This document shows positions 43,187 through 53,393 of a DNA stretch of 64,000 bases, one piece after another. Position 1 is the stretch's first letter, and each line of letters starts with the position of its first letter. Location: contig NZ_VWMY01000002.1 in the NCBI RefSeq assembly GCF_008905045.1, positions 30,771 through 94,770 of the forward strand. Reading direction: 5' to 3'. The notes beneath the pieces are model-generated. The model saw nothing but the letters and a program-made list of their open reading frames with translations. It did not search any database and was not told the DNA's origin. The translations under genes and the position numbers were made by a program. This stretch comes from Streptomyces albicerus (GTDB taxonomy: Bacteria > Actinomycetota > Actinomycetes > Streptomycetales > Streptomycetaceae).

Positions 43187-45318
43187 CCGCGGAGCCGGAC
43201 GGGCCGGAGGACAGACTGCGCAGGTTCGCGACGATCTGGAGCCGGGCGGTCTTCCCGGCGACCGCGACGTCACTGACCCGGCCGGAGTTCGAGCAGCGAC
43301 TGCTGCCGCTCGCCCGGCGGCTCAGTGAGGCGCTGCGGGCCAGGACGTTCGACGCGGCCGAGGGCCAGGCCGTGGGCGCCGCGCTGATCGACGCGCACTG
43401 CACCGAACCGGAGGCGCTCAGCCGCACGCTCGACTGCGTCGACGCCTACCTGGTGCTGTACTGCGGCGAGGACGGACCCCAGGAGGCCATGCGCAACCGC
43501 TCGGCGCGGCTGCAGCACGCCATGGCCGCCGGGTTCGCGCAGGCGCTGCGGGAGCGGACGCTGGCCGAGCAGGAGGCCATCGCACGCGCCGCCCTCCAGG
43601 CCCAGGGCGTGGTCGCGGACGCGCTGCACGCCACCGAGGCACGGTTCCGCGCGGTGTTCGAGGGCGCGGCCATAGGCATCGGCGTCGCCGACCTCGACGG
43701 CAACATCCTGCAGGTGAACAACGCCCTGCTGCGCATGTTCGGCGGCACCGAGCAGTTCATGCGCGGCCGCAACGTCACCGAGTGGACCCACCCCGAGGAC
43801 GCCCCCCAAGTCTGGCGGCTCTACGAGGAGTTGGTGCGCGGCGAGCGCGAGCACTACCACGTGGAGAAGGCCTTCTACCGGCCTGACGGAACGGTCCTGT
43901 GGACCAACCTCACGGTCTCGCTGCTGCGCGACGCGGACGGGCAGCCGCAGTTCCAGCTCGCCCTCATGGAGGACACCACCGAGCGTCGGCTGCTCAACCT
44001 GCGGCTCCGGTACGAGGCGACGCACGACGCGCTCACCGGACTGCCCAACCGGACGCTGTTCTTCGAGCGGCTGGACAAGGTGCTCGCCGCGGGCGACGGC
44101 ATGCGCTTCGGACTCTGCTACCTCGACCTCGACGGCTTCAAAACCATCAACGACAGCCTCGGGCACGCGGCCGGCGACCGGCTGCTCGTCGAGGTGGCAG
44201 ACCGGCTGCAGTCCTGCGCGACCGCGCCCGGCGAGATGGTCGCCCGGCTCGGCGGCGACGAGTTCGTGGCGCTGACCACCGGGCCCGACACCGAGAGCGA
44301 GGTCGACGCGCTCGCCGACCGCATCATGAACGCCCTCATCACCCCGGTCCGTATCGATGGCCGGGAACTGACGGTCCGCGGCAGCATCGGCATCGTCGAG
44401 GGCCCGGCGGGCGAGCGCGGCCCGGCCGAGGTGCTGCGCAGCGCCGACATCACGATGTACCGGGCCAAGTCGGCGGGCGGCAACCGCTACGAACTCGCGG
44501 ACCCGGAGGCCGATGCCCGCGCCATCACGCGGCACGGGCTCACCACGGCGCTGCCCGCGGCACTCGACCGGAACGAGTTCTTCATCGAGTACCAGCCGCT
44601 CGTCCACCTCGGCGACGGCAGCGTGCGCGGCGCCGAGGCCCTGGTCCGCTGGCTGCACCCGCAGCACGGCGTGCTCGGCCCCGACCGGTTCATCCCGCTC
44701 GCCGAGCACACCGGCCTGATCGTCCCGCTGGGCCGCTGGGTCCTGGAGCAGTCGGTCCGTCAGGCCCGCGAATGGCAGGAACGTCACGTCGGCGCGGGCC
44801 CGCTGCGCATCAACGTGAACCTCTCGCCGTGCCAGCTGACCCACCCGGGCCTGGTCTCCGACACGGTCGACATCCTGGAGCGCGCCGGCCTCGAACCGGC
44901 CTCGCTCTGCCTGGAGGTCACCGAGTCCGCACTGATCGGCGCCGACGACGACCTGCTCAAGCCGCTGCGCCGGCTCGCCGAGATGGGCGTCGACATCGCC
45001 CTCGACGACTTCGGCACGGGCTACTCGAACCTCGCCAACCTGCGCCGCCTCCCGGTGAGCATCCTCAAGCTGGACCGTTCCTTCACCCAGGGTATGCAGC
45101 AGTTCCCCGCCGATCCCGTCGACCTCAAGATCGTCGAAGGGATCGTTTCTCTTGCCCACAGCCTGGACCTCGCGGTCACGGTCGAGGGCGTGGAGACGGG
45201 TGCCCAGGCCGAACAGCTCCGCATACTGGGCTGCGACACGGCCCAGGGCTGGTACTACGCCCGCCCGGGCCCCCCGGACCGCCTGCACGAACTGGCACTG
45301 GTGGACGCGGCGGGCTGA
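43183..45318 (+). CDS. rmdA: PAS-GGDEF-EAL c-di-GMP enzyme, RmdA-like
   Basis: A 711-residue cytoplasmic protein. The first ~145 residues form an uncharacterised helical part, then PAS/PAC (about 150-270; RFRAVFEGAAIGIGVADLDG, FYRPDGTVLWTNLTVSLLRD), GGDEF (275-440) with the intact motif at 357-361 (LGGDEFVAL), and EAL (460-705) with the intact Glu485-Ala-Leu, NVNLSP, EVTES and DDFGTGYSNL metal/substrate residues. It matches RmdA of S. coelicolor, a dual diguanylate cyclase/phosphodiesterase that regulates morphological differentiation. Neighbouring DUF574 and SCO0930-like genes support orthology. GTG 43183 overlaps the methyltransferase stop; the frame from 42220 is an overextension. Confidence 0.9.
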   Translation: MTAEPDGPEDRLRRFATIWSRAVFPATATSLTRPEFEQRLLPLARRLSEALRARTFDAAEGQAVGAALIDAHCTEPEALSRTLDCVDAYLVLYCGEDGPQEAMRNRSARLQHAMAAGFAQALRERTLAEQEAIARAALQAQGVVADALHATEARFRAVFEGAAIGIGVADLDGNILQVNNALLRMFGGTEQFMRGRNVTEWTHPEDAPQVWRLYEELVRGEREHYHVEKAFYRPDGTVLWTNLTVSLLRDADGQPQFQLALMEDTTERRLLNLRLRYEATHDALTGLPNRTLFFERLDKVLAAGDGMRFGLCYLDLDGFKTINDSLGHAAGDRLLVEVADRLQSCATAPGEMVARLGGDEFVALTTGPDTESEVDALADRIMNALITPVRIDGRELTVRGSIGIVEGPAGERGPAEVLRSADITMYRAKSAGGNRYELADPEADARAITRHGLTTALPAALDRNEFFIEYQPLVHLGDGSVRGAEALVRWLHPQHGVLGPDRFIPLAEHTGLIVPLGRWVLEQSVRQAREWQERHVGAGPLRINVNLSPCQLTHPGLVSDTVDILERAGLEPASLCLEVTESALIGADDDLLKPLRRLAEMGVDIALDDFGTGYSNLANLRRLPVSILKLDRSFTQGMQQFPADPVDLKIVEGIVSLAHSLDLAVTVEGVETGAQAEQLRILGCDTAQGWYYARPGPPDRLHELALVDAAG

Positions 45319-45326
45319 AGTATTTT

Positions 45327-45365
45327 CGCTGAGGTGCGGCTCTGTGGCAGAGCCGCACCTCAGCG
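45327..45365 (+). terminator. Long-stem hairpin terminator after rmdA
   Basis: CGCTGAGGTGCGGCTCTG (45327-45344) and CAGAGCCGCACCTCAGCG (45348-45365) pair perfectly over 18 bp with a 3-base TGG loop, starting 9 bp after the stop. It is followed directly by a family A repeat, so two hairpins lie in tandem. Confidence 0.85.
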
Positions 45366-45414
45366 CCCCTTCAGGGGCGCGGGGAACTGCGCGACCAGCC
45401 ACAACGGACCCGCA
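45364..45414 (+). repeat. Dispersed intergenic palindromic repeat, family A (copy 4)
   Basis: GCGCCCCTTCAGGGGCGC (45364-45381) makes a 7-bp stem, then GGGGAACTGCGCGACCAGCC and ACAACGGACCCGCA follow, the same order and orientation as copies 1 and 2. It fills the space between the rmdA terminator and the convergent LysR gene. Confidence 0.85.
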
Positions 45415-45437
45415 CATACCCACACACCTCGGGCCGC

Positions 45438-46322
45438 TCACCTCTCCAAGAGCATCCGCTGAAACTCACGAGCGGCCCGAGGCGGAGCCACATCGCTCCG
45501 ATGCGCCAACGCGATCGTCCGGTGCAGCCCGGGCCGGGCAAGCGGCGTAACCCGCAATCCCCGCCCGGACCTGGTGGCAACCATCCGCGGCACCACAGCC
45601 ACCCCCAGCCCCGCCCGCACAAACCCCAACACCGCATCCATCTCCCCACCCTCCACCGCGAAATCCGGCTCGAACCCCGCGGAGCGGCACGCCGCGACAG
45701 TCAGCTCCCGCAGGTCGTAGCCATGCCGGAACATCACCAGCCGCTCACCCTCCAGGTCGGAAATCCGCACGGTCCGGCGCCCGCCCCCCGGCGCGGCCGC
45801 CTCCGGTGACGACACCACCACCAGGTCCTCCCGCAGCACCTCCACCGTGGTCAGCGCGGGCGACGGCGTCGGCAGCGGCAGCACGACGAGCGCGAGATCG
45901 AGCGCTCCACGGGCGAGTTCTCGTACGAGATCATGCGAGCCCCCCTCCTCGATCAGCAGCCGGATGCCCGGATACCGGTCATGGAAGGCCCGCAGCACAT
46001 CCGGCAACAGTCCCGTGCACAGGCTTGGCGTGGCCCCCAGCCGGATCCGGCCACTGCGCAGCTGGGCCAGTTCCTGCACCTCGTGCCGGGCCGTGTCCGC
46101 GTCGGCCAGGATGCGGCGGGCCAACGGCAACAGCGCCTCGCCCGCGTCCGTGAGCGTGATGTTCCCGCGCGCCCGCAGGAAGAGATCGGCGCCCAACTCC
46201 CGTTCCAGCGCCTTGATCTGCTGGGAGAGCGACGGCTGAGCGACATGGACCAGATCGGCGGCCCGGGTGAAGTGCCGGGTCTCGGCGACCGCCACGAAGT
46301 ACTGGAGCTGCTGGAACTGCAT
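45438..46322 (-). CDS. LysR-family transcriptional regulator
   Basis: A 294-residue LTTR. The N-terminal winged helix (residues 1-60) reads QLQYFVAVAETRHFTRAADLVHVAQPSLSQQIKALERELGADLF, very typical. The effector domain (about 90-290) includes LRLGATPSL-like GRIRLGATPS, a hinge and a second lobe (VVLPLPTPSP, VVPRMVATRSGRGL). It is divergent from the sdhCAB operon with only 95 bp between starts, containing an ATAG-N7-CTAT box, so it very likely controls that operon and itself. The effector is unknown, but a carboxylate linked to succinate metabolism would be natural. Confidence 0.92.
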   Translation of the reverse strand: MQFQQLQYFVAVAETRHFTRAADLVHVAQPSLSQQIKALERELGADLFLRARGNITLTDAGEALLPLARRILADADTARHEVQELAQLRSGRIRLGATPSLCTGLLPDVLRAFHDRYPGIRLLIEEGGSHDLVRELARGALDLALVVLPLPTPSPALTTVEVLREDLVVVSSPEAAAPGGGRRTVRISDLEGERLVMFRHGYDLRELTVAACRSAGFEPDFAVEGGEMDAVLGFVRAGLGVAVVPRMVATRSGRGLRVTPLARPGLHRTIALAHRSDVAPPRAAREFQRMLLER

Positions 46323-46340
46323 CTCTCAAGATTACGCCCA

Positions 46341-46359
46341 CGATAGGCCCTGTCTATCG
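46341..46359. promoter_or_regulatory. Candidate LysR-type binding site
   Basis: CGATAG (46341-46346) and CTATCG (46354-46359) are perfect 6-bp arms with a 7-base spacer GCCCTGT. The T-N11-A rule of LysR regulators is satisfied (T46344, A46356). It is 19 bp upstream of the LysR start and 59 bp upstream of sdhC. Confidence 0.75.
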
Positions 46360-46378
46360 AATCAAGCCGGACCATGTC

Positions 46379-46409
46379 TTGGACCGATCGGTACTTTTGG
46401 TCCTAGCGT
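46379..46409 (+). promoter_or_regulatory. Candidate sdhC promoter (possible leaderless mRNA)
   Basis: TTGGAC (46379-46384) and TAGCGT (46404-46409), 19 bases apart, resemble -35 and -10 boxes. The sdhC ATG at 46418 is only 9 bases after the -10 box and lacks a ribosome site (TTCTGAGTC precedes it), so transcription may begin at or next to the start codon. Confidence 0.45.
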
Positions 46410-46417
46410 TCTGAGTC

Positions 46418-47125
46418 ATGGCTCTGGCAACGCGGACGGACCGAAAACCGTCCATGACCCGCACCATGTGGGACTCGTCCGTCGGCAAGAAGACAGTGAT
46501 GGCCGTGAGCGGCCTGATCATGCTGGCGTACCTCGTCGTCCACATGCTGGGCAACCTCAAGATCTTCTTCGGATCGGACGAGTTCAACAGCTACGCGCAC
46601 TGGCTGCGCACCCTCGGCGAGCCCTTCCTGCACTACGAGTGGGCGCTGTGGATCATCCGCGTGGTCCTGGTCGCCGCCGTCGTCGCACACGCCATCTCCG
46701 CGTACCAGCTGAGCCGCCGCGACATCAGGGCACGCCCGACAAAGTACGTGCACAAGAAGCCGCGGGCCAGTTACGCGACGCGGACGATGCGCTGGGGCGG
46801 GATCATCCTCGGCCTGTTCATCGTCTGGCACATCCTCGACCTGACGACCGGCACCGTGCACCCGGACGGCTTCCAGGCCGGACACCCGTACCAGAACGTG
46901 ATCGACACCTTCTCCACCTGGTACGGCAACGTCATCTACATCGCCGCGGTGCTCGCCCTCGGCCTGCACATCCGGCACGGCTTCTGGAGCGCGGCGCACA
47001 CCCTCGGCGTGGGCAGCCGCAGGCGTGACCGTGCCTTCAAGGCCATCGCCAACGTGCTCGCCCTGGTGCTGACGGTGGGCTTCATCTCCGTACCCGTGGG
47101 CGTGATGACCGGAGTGGTGAGCTGA
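46418..47125 (+). CDS. sdhC: Succinate dehydrogenase cytochrome b subunit (SdhC)
   Basis: A 235-residue membrane anchor with five hydrophobic helices: the first around [20 protein letters not shown], then [58 protein letters not shown] and [20 protein letters not shown]. Histidines in helices 1, 2, 3 and 4 (MLGN preceded by His, HAIS, WHILD, HIRHGF) are positioned to bind two haems, as in the one-subunit anchor type (SdhC-only, Bacillus-like). It passes electrons to or from menaquinone. A single anchor gene distinguishes this from the four-gene SDH typical of Streptomyces, so it is probably the second SDH or a fumarate reductase. Confidence 0.87.
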   Translation: MALATRTDRKPSMTRTMWDSSVGKKTVMAVSGLIMLAYLVVHMLGNLKIFFGSDEFNSYAHWLRTLGEPFLHYEWALWIIRVVLVAAVVAHAISAYQLSRRDIRARPTKYVHKKPRASYATRTMRWGGIILGLFIVWHILDLTTGTVHPDGFQAGHPYQNVIDTFSTWYGNVIYIAAVLALGLHIRHGFWSAAHTLGVGSRRRDRAFKAIANVLALVLTVGFISVPVGVMTGVVS

Positions 47126-47126
47126 C

Positions 47127-49075
<1,949 letters not shown>

Positions 49076-49079
<4 letters not shown>

Positions 49080-49825
49080 AGCTCACCCTGCGCGTCTGGC
49101 GGCAGCAGAACGCCGACGCCGACGGAGCGATGTCCACGTACGAAGTGGACGGCATCTCGGCCGACATGTCCTTCCTGGAGATGCTGGACACCCTCAACGA
49201 GGAGCTCATCCTCAAGGGCGAGGACCCCGTCGCCTTCGACCACGACTGCCGCGAGGGCATCTGCGGCGCGTGCTCGCTCGTCATCAACGGCGACGCGCAC
49301 GGGCCGGAGCGTACGACCTCCTGCCAGCTGCACATGCGGTCCTTCAAGGACGGCGACACGATCGATGTCGAACCGTGGCGGGCGTCGGCCTTCCCGGTGG
49401 TGAAAGACCTGGTCGTGGACCGGTCGGCCTTCGACCGGATCATCCAGGCCGGCGGGTACGTCACCGCGCCGACGGGGGCCGCGCCGGAGGCGCATGCCAC
49501 GCCGGTGCCGAAGCCGGATGCGGACTTCGCGTTCGAGCACGCGGAGTGCATCGGGTGCGGTGCTTGTGTCGCGGCCTGCCCCAACGGGGCCGCGATGTTG
49601 TTCACCTCGGCGAAGGTGAACCATCTCAACGTGCTGCCTCAGGGGGCGCCCGAGCGGGAGACGCGGGTGCTCGACATGGTGGCGCAGATGGATGAGGAGG
49701 GGTTCGGGGGGTGCACGCTCACGGGTGAGTGCGCGACTGCCTGCCCGAAGGGCATTCCGTTGGTCTCGATCACCGGGATGAACAAGGAATGGCTGCGGGC
49801 TACTCGTAAGGCTGGGAAGCGGTAG
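49076..49825 (+). CDS. sdhB: Succinate dehydrogenase/fumarate reductase iron-sulfur subunit (SdhB)
   Basis: A 249-residue iron-sulfur protein. The ferredoxin-like half has the 2Fe-2S ligands in [15 protein letters not shown] with a further Cys in TTSCQLHM. The C-terminal half carries the 4Fe-4S/3Fe-4S sets [15 protein letters not shown] and [20 protein letters not shown]. This pattern (with [11 protein letters not shown]) is typical of the non-classical SdhB group. It links the flavin to the cytochrome b subunit. ATG 49076 overlaps the sdhA TGA; the frame from 47540 is an overextension. The operon ends here; the downstream gap has a family A repeat at 49853-49909 and no clear terminator apart from that element. 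Confidence 0.93.
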
Positions 49826-49852
49826 CGCCGTAGGGGGACCGTCGTCTTCGGG

Positions 49853-49909
49853 CTGCGGGTACGTTGTGGCTGGTCGCGCAGTTCCCCGCGCCCCTGAAGG
49901 GGCGCTTCA
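49853..49909 (-). repeat. Dispersed intergenic palindromic repeat, family A (copy 5, inverted)
   Basis: GTTGTGGCTGGTCGCGCAGT TCCCCGCG, then CCCCTGAAGGGGCGC (stem CCCC/GGGG), the inverse of copies 1, 2 and 4 and the same orientation as copy 3. It starts 28 bp after the sdhB stop, in the 251-bp gap before olsB. Confidence 0.8.
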
Positions 49910-50076
49910 GGGACGCGTGCCTGCTGGGAACCCCTGGCATTCAGCAAGCTCACACCCGGTCTCTCTCCGCGGGTTACTCGCCGGTCAGCCGGTGTCGGAA
50001 GAACAGGAGCGCACGGACCGTACGCAAGGGTCCGCCGCGCCGCTCCGCCGAACCGGCCCGTGACCAGGAGAGTGCC

Positions 50077-50847
50077 ATGACCGGCGTTTCCACGCTCGAC
50101 AGCCCCCCACTGTCGACGGCCCCCATCCGCTACACCGTCACCCTCGCCCGCGACGAGGCAGACGTCCGGGCCGCACAGCGGCTGCGTCACGACGTCTTCG
50201 CCGGCGAGATGGGCGCCCTGCTGTCCTCCCCGCAGCCGGGCCTCGACGTCGACGCCTTCGACGCGTACTGCGACCACCTGCTCGTCCGCGACACCACAAC
50301 GGGACAGGTCGTCGGCACCTACCGGCTGCTGCCGCCCGACCGGGCCGCGATCGCCGGACGGCTCTACTCGGAGAGCGAGTTCGACCTCGGACCGCTCGCC
50401 GGGATCCGCTCCGGGCTCGTCGAGGTCGGCCGCTCCTGCGTGCACCCCGACCACCGGGACGGTGCGGTCATCGGCCTGATCTGGGCCGGGATCGCCCGCT
50501 ACATGGTCGACGGTGGTCACGACTGGCTGGCCGGCTGCTGCTCGATCCCGCTCGCCGACGGCGGCGCGCTCGCCGCGGGCACCTGGGACCGGGTCCAGGC
50601 GAAGTATCTGGCGCCCGAGGAGTTCCGCGTACGGCCGCTGCTGCCCTGGAGCGCCGAGGGCGTCGCCCGCGCCGGCCGCACGGAGCTCCCGCCGCTGCTG
50701 CGGGGCTATCTCCGCCTCGGCGCCTGGGTCTGCGGCGAGCCCGCCCACGACCCCGACTTCGGTGTCGCCGACCTCTACGTCCTGCTCTCGATGCGCCAGG
50801 TCAATCCCCGCTATCTGCGGCACTTCCTGTCGCTCGTGCCGGCGTGA
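50077..50847 (+). CDS. olsB: GNAT-type N-acyltransferase, OlsB-like (lyso-ornithine lipid synthase)
   Basis: A 256-residue acyltransferase of the ornithine-acyl-ACP N-acyltransferase/hemolysin-like family. Diagnostic blocks are RLRHDVFAGEMG, DAFDAYCDHLLVRD, VVGTYRLLPPD, SGLVEVGRSCVHPDHRDG, and the C-terminal FGVADLYVLLSM. The reaction transfers a 3-hydroxyacyl chain from ACP to the alpha-amino group of ornithine. It overlaps the PlsC-type acyltransferase downstream, which esterifies the hydroxyl group, so the pair builds ornithine lipids, phosphate-free membrane lipids made under phosphate limitation in Streptomyces. ATG 50077 has AGGAG 7 bases upstream; the frame beginning at 49864 overlaps a repeat and is not coding there. 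Confidence 0.87.
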   Translation: MTGVSTLDSPPLSTAPIRYTVTLARDEADVRAAQRLRHDVFAGEMGALLSSPQPGLDVDAFDAYCDHLLVRDTTTGQVVGTYRLLPPDRAAIAGRLYSESEFDLGPLAGIRSGLVEVGRSCVHPDHRDGAVIGLIWAGIARYMVDGGHDWLAGCCSIPLADGGALAAGTWDRVQAKYLAPEEFRVRPLLPWSAEGVARAGRTELPPLLRGYLRLGAWVCGEPAHDPDFGVADLYVLLSMRQVNPRYLRHFLSLVPA

Positions 50848-51845
50848 TGAACACGCCCCGCATCGGAGTGATACTGCGCCCGCGCCGCGGTGTGACGGCG
50901 CTCGCGAGCCCGGGTGCGAGCACGGCGCTGCTCCCGGGCGCCCGGAAACTGCCGCGCCCCCGCCGCGGCAGCGCGCAGGCCGCGTCCCGGCCGGGTGGAC
51001 CGCCCTCGGCTGCCGCCCCGGCGAGCGCCTGGCTGCCCAGCGCCCCGTGCTCCCCGCAGGCCTGCGGGGAGTCCCTGGGATCAGTGGCCGCCGTGCCACG
51101 TGCCGTGCTGCGGCTGATCGCGGTCGTGGCCGTGCTGCTCTTCGGGATCGCGCTGATCCCGCTCTTCGGACGGCTCACGGGTGTGCGGCGCGACCGTGCC
51201 GTCCGGCTGTGGTGCCGGACGATCGTGCGCACGGTGGGCGTACGCCTGCGGATCACCGGCGCCGCCCCGCCCACCGGCGGCCTGCTGCTGGTCGCCAACC
51301 ACATCTCCTGGCTGGACATCCCGCTGCTCGCCGCCGTCCGTCCGGGCCGGATGCTCGCCAAGGCGGAGATCCGGCAGTGGCCCGTGGCGGGCGCGCTTAC
51401 CGCGAGCAGCGGCGCGCTGTTCATCGAGCGCGACCGGCTGCGCGCCCTGCCCGGGACGGTCGAACGGATCGCGGACACCCTGCGGAGCGGCGCGGCGGTC
51501 GTGGTCTTCCCCGAGGGGAGCACCTGGTGCGGCCGGGCCCAGGGCCACTTCCGCAGGGCCGTCTTCCAGGCCGCCCTGGACGCCACCGTGCCCGTCCAGC
51601 CGGTGCGCCTGCACTACCGGCTCGACGGGGGAGCGGCGACCACCGCACCCGCGTTCGTCGGAAGCGACTCGCTGCTCGCCTCGGTGTGGCGGGTCGTATC
51701 GGCACGCGGCCTCGTGGCCGAGGTCCGCGTACAGCCGGTGCTCCCGCCGGGCGGCGCTCCCGACCGGCGAGCGCTCGCTCTCGCCGCCGAGGCGGCCACC
51801 ACTCACCGGTCCTGCGCGAACTCGGAAGCGACCGCACACCTCTGA
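50844..51845 (+). CDS. olsA: 1-acyl-sn-glycerol-3-phosphate acyltransferase-like OlsA
   Basis: A 333-residue PlsC-family O-acyltransferase. The first ~85 residues are a low-complexity Pro/Ala/Arg-rich stretch, then a hydrophobic helix (AVLRLIAVVAVLLFGIALIPLF), then the acyltransferase core with VANHISWLDIPLL (H-x4-D) and VVVFPEGSTWCGR (FPEG), VPVQPVRLHYRL. Together with OlsB it should acylate lyso-ornithine lipid. GTG 50844 overlaps the olsB stop (GTGA); the adjacent ATG 50847 is the alternative. The long N-terminal extension is unusual for the family, so a later start such as the GTG/CTG near residue 85 cannot be excluded. Confidence 0.85.
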   Translation: MMNTPRIGVILRPRRGVTALASPGASTALLPGARKLPRPRRGSAQAASRPGGPPSAAAPASAWLPSAPCSPQACGESLGSVAAVPRAVLRLIAVVAVLLFGIALIPLFGRLTGVRRDRAVRLWCRTIVRTVGVRLRITGAAPPTGGLLLVANHISWLDIPLLAAVRPGRMLAKAEIRQWPVAGALTASSGALFIERDRLRALPGTVERIADTLRSGAAVVVFPEGSTWCGRAQGHFRRAVFQAALDATVPVQPVRLHYRLDGGAATTAPAFVGSDSLLASVWRVVSARGLVAEVRVQPVLPPGGAPDRRALALAAEAATTHRSCANSEATAHL

Positions 51846-51878
51846 CGTACCGTCACCAACGCGGGGTACCGTCCCCGC

Positions 51879-53390
51879 ATGTATCCCGGAGCGTACGACC
51901 CCGCCAGGCCGGCCGTCGTCACCGCGGACGGCGGCCGGACCCTCACCTACGGCCAACTCGAAGAGCGTTCCCTGCGCCTCGCGGACCATCTGCGGGCCGC
52001 CGGACTGCGCGGAGGCGACCATCTGGCCCTCCTCTCCGACAACGATCCACGCGTCCTGGAGGTCTACTGGGCGGCCCTCCGCTCCGGCCTCTACCTGACC
52101 GCGGTCAACCACCATCTGACCGCAGAGGAAGCCGCCTACATCGTCCGCGACTGCGGTGCGACCGCGCTCATCGTCTCCGGACCGCTCACCGAACTCGGTT
52201 GTGCGGTCAGGGAGTTGGCGTCCGGTCCGGCGCTGCACCTGGGCTTCGACGACGGCTCGTACGAGAAGGCCCTCGCCGCCGCCTCGCCCGAACCGCCCGC
52301 CCACCAGCCGCGCGGCGTCGACATGCTCTACTCCTCGGGCACCACCGGCCGCCCCAAAGGCGTCAAGCGGACGCTTCCCGAAGGCGACGTCCGCGAAGTG
52401 CCGAGCATGTTCCAGCTCCTCTTCCAGCCCATGTACGGCTTCGGGGAGGACACCGTCTACCTGTGCCCGGCCCCGCTGTACCACGCGGCGCCTCTCGTCT
52501 TCTCTTCCGTCGTCACCGCGACCGGCGGCACGGTCGTGCTCATGAACTCCTTCGACGCGCAAGGAGCGTTGGCGGCTGTCGAACGCCATCGAGTCACCCA
52601 CAGCCAGTGGGTGCCCACCATGTTCGTACGGATGCTGAAGCTGCCGCGCGAGGTGCGGGAGGCGTACGACGTGTCGTCGCTGAAGGTCGCCATCCATGCC
52701 GCCGCGCCCTGCTCCGTCGAGGTCAAGCGCCGGATGATGGAGTGGTGGGGGCCCGTCCTGTACGAGTACTACTCGGCGACGGAGGCCAACGGGATCACCT
52801 TCATCGGCCCCGACGAGTGGCTGCGCAAGCCGGGTTCCGTGGGCCGTGACGGAATCCTCGGCGAGCTGCGGATCTGTGGCGAGGACGGCAAAGTGCTGCC
52901 CGTCGGCGAGACGGGGACCGTGTACTTCGAGCGTGACGAACTCCCGTTCCGGTACCACAACGACGAGGCCCGCACCCGTGAGGCACAGCACCCCGAGCAC
53001 CCCAACTGGACGACCACGGGCGACATCGGGCACGTCGACGAGGACGGCTATCTCTTCCTCACCGACCGCAGGGCGTTCACGATCATCTCCGGCGGCGTGA
53101 ACATCTACCCCCAGGAGATCGAGGACTGCCTGACCCTGCACCCCAAGGTCACCGACGTCGCGGTCGTCGGTGTGCCGGACGCGGAGATGGGCGAGGCGGT
53201 CAAGGCCGTCGTCCAGCCCGCCGCCGACGCAGAGCCCGGTCCCGGACTCGAGCGTGAACTCCTCGACTTCGTCCGCGACCGCATCGCCCACTACAAGGCG
53301 CCCCGCAGTGTGGACTTCACGGACGCCCTTCCGCGTACACCCACGGGGAAACTGGCCAAGTCCAGGCTCAGGAAGGCCTATTGGCCCTGA
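51879..53390 (+). CDS. Acyl-CoA synthetase (AMP-binding enzyme)
   Basis: A 503-residue ANL-family enzyme activating a carboxylic acid to an acyl-AMP then acyl-CoA. Motifs: YSSGTTGRPKGVKR (P-loop, about 150-163), YEYYSATEANGITF (A5), TTGDIGHVDEDGYLFLTDR (A7/A8) and a C-terminal GKLAKSRLRK with the catalytic Lys. LTAVNHHLTAEEAAYIVRDCGATALI in the N-domain is typical of fatty/aryl acyl-CoA synthetases. It lies 33 bp after the olsA stop, so it probably belongs to the same transcription unit and may supply or recycle fatty acids for lipid remodelling. ATG 51879 lacks a strong ribosome site but starts the conserved MYPGAYDPARPAVV region. Confidence 0.9.
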   Translation: MYPGAYDPARPAVVTADGGRTLTYGQLEERSLRLADHLRAAGLRGGDHLALLSDNDPRVLEVYWAALRSGLYLTAVNHHLTAEEAAYIVRDCGATALIVSGPLTELGCAVRELASGPALHLGFDDGSYEKALAAASPEPPAHQPRGVDMLYSSGTTGRPKGVKRTLPEGDVREVPSMFQLLFQPMYGFGEDTVYLCPAPLYHAAPLVFSSVVTATGGTVVLMNSFDAQGALAAVERHRVTHSQWVPTMFVRMLKLPREVREAYDVSSLKVAIHAAAPCSVEVKRRMMEWWGPVLYEYYSATEANGITFIGPDEWLRKPGSVGRDGILGELRICGEDGKVLPVGETGTVYFERDELPFRYHNDEARTREAQHPEHPNWTTTGDIGHVDEDGYLFLTDRRAFTIISGGVNIYPQEIEDCLTLHPKVTDVAVVGVPDAEMGEAVKAVVQPAADAEPGPGLERELLDFVRDRIAHYKAPRSVDFTDALPRTPTGKLAKSRLRKAYWP

Positions 53391-53393
53391 GGC

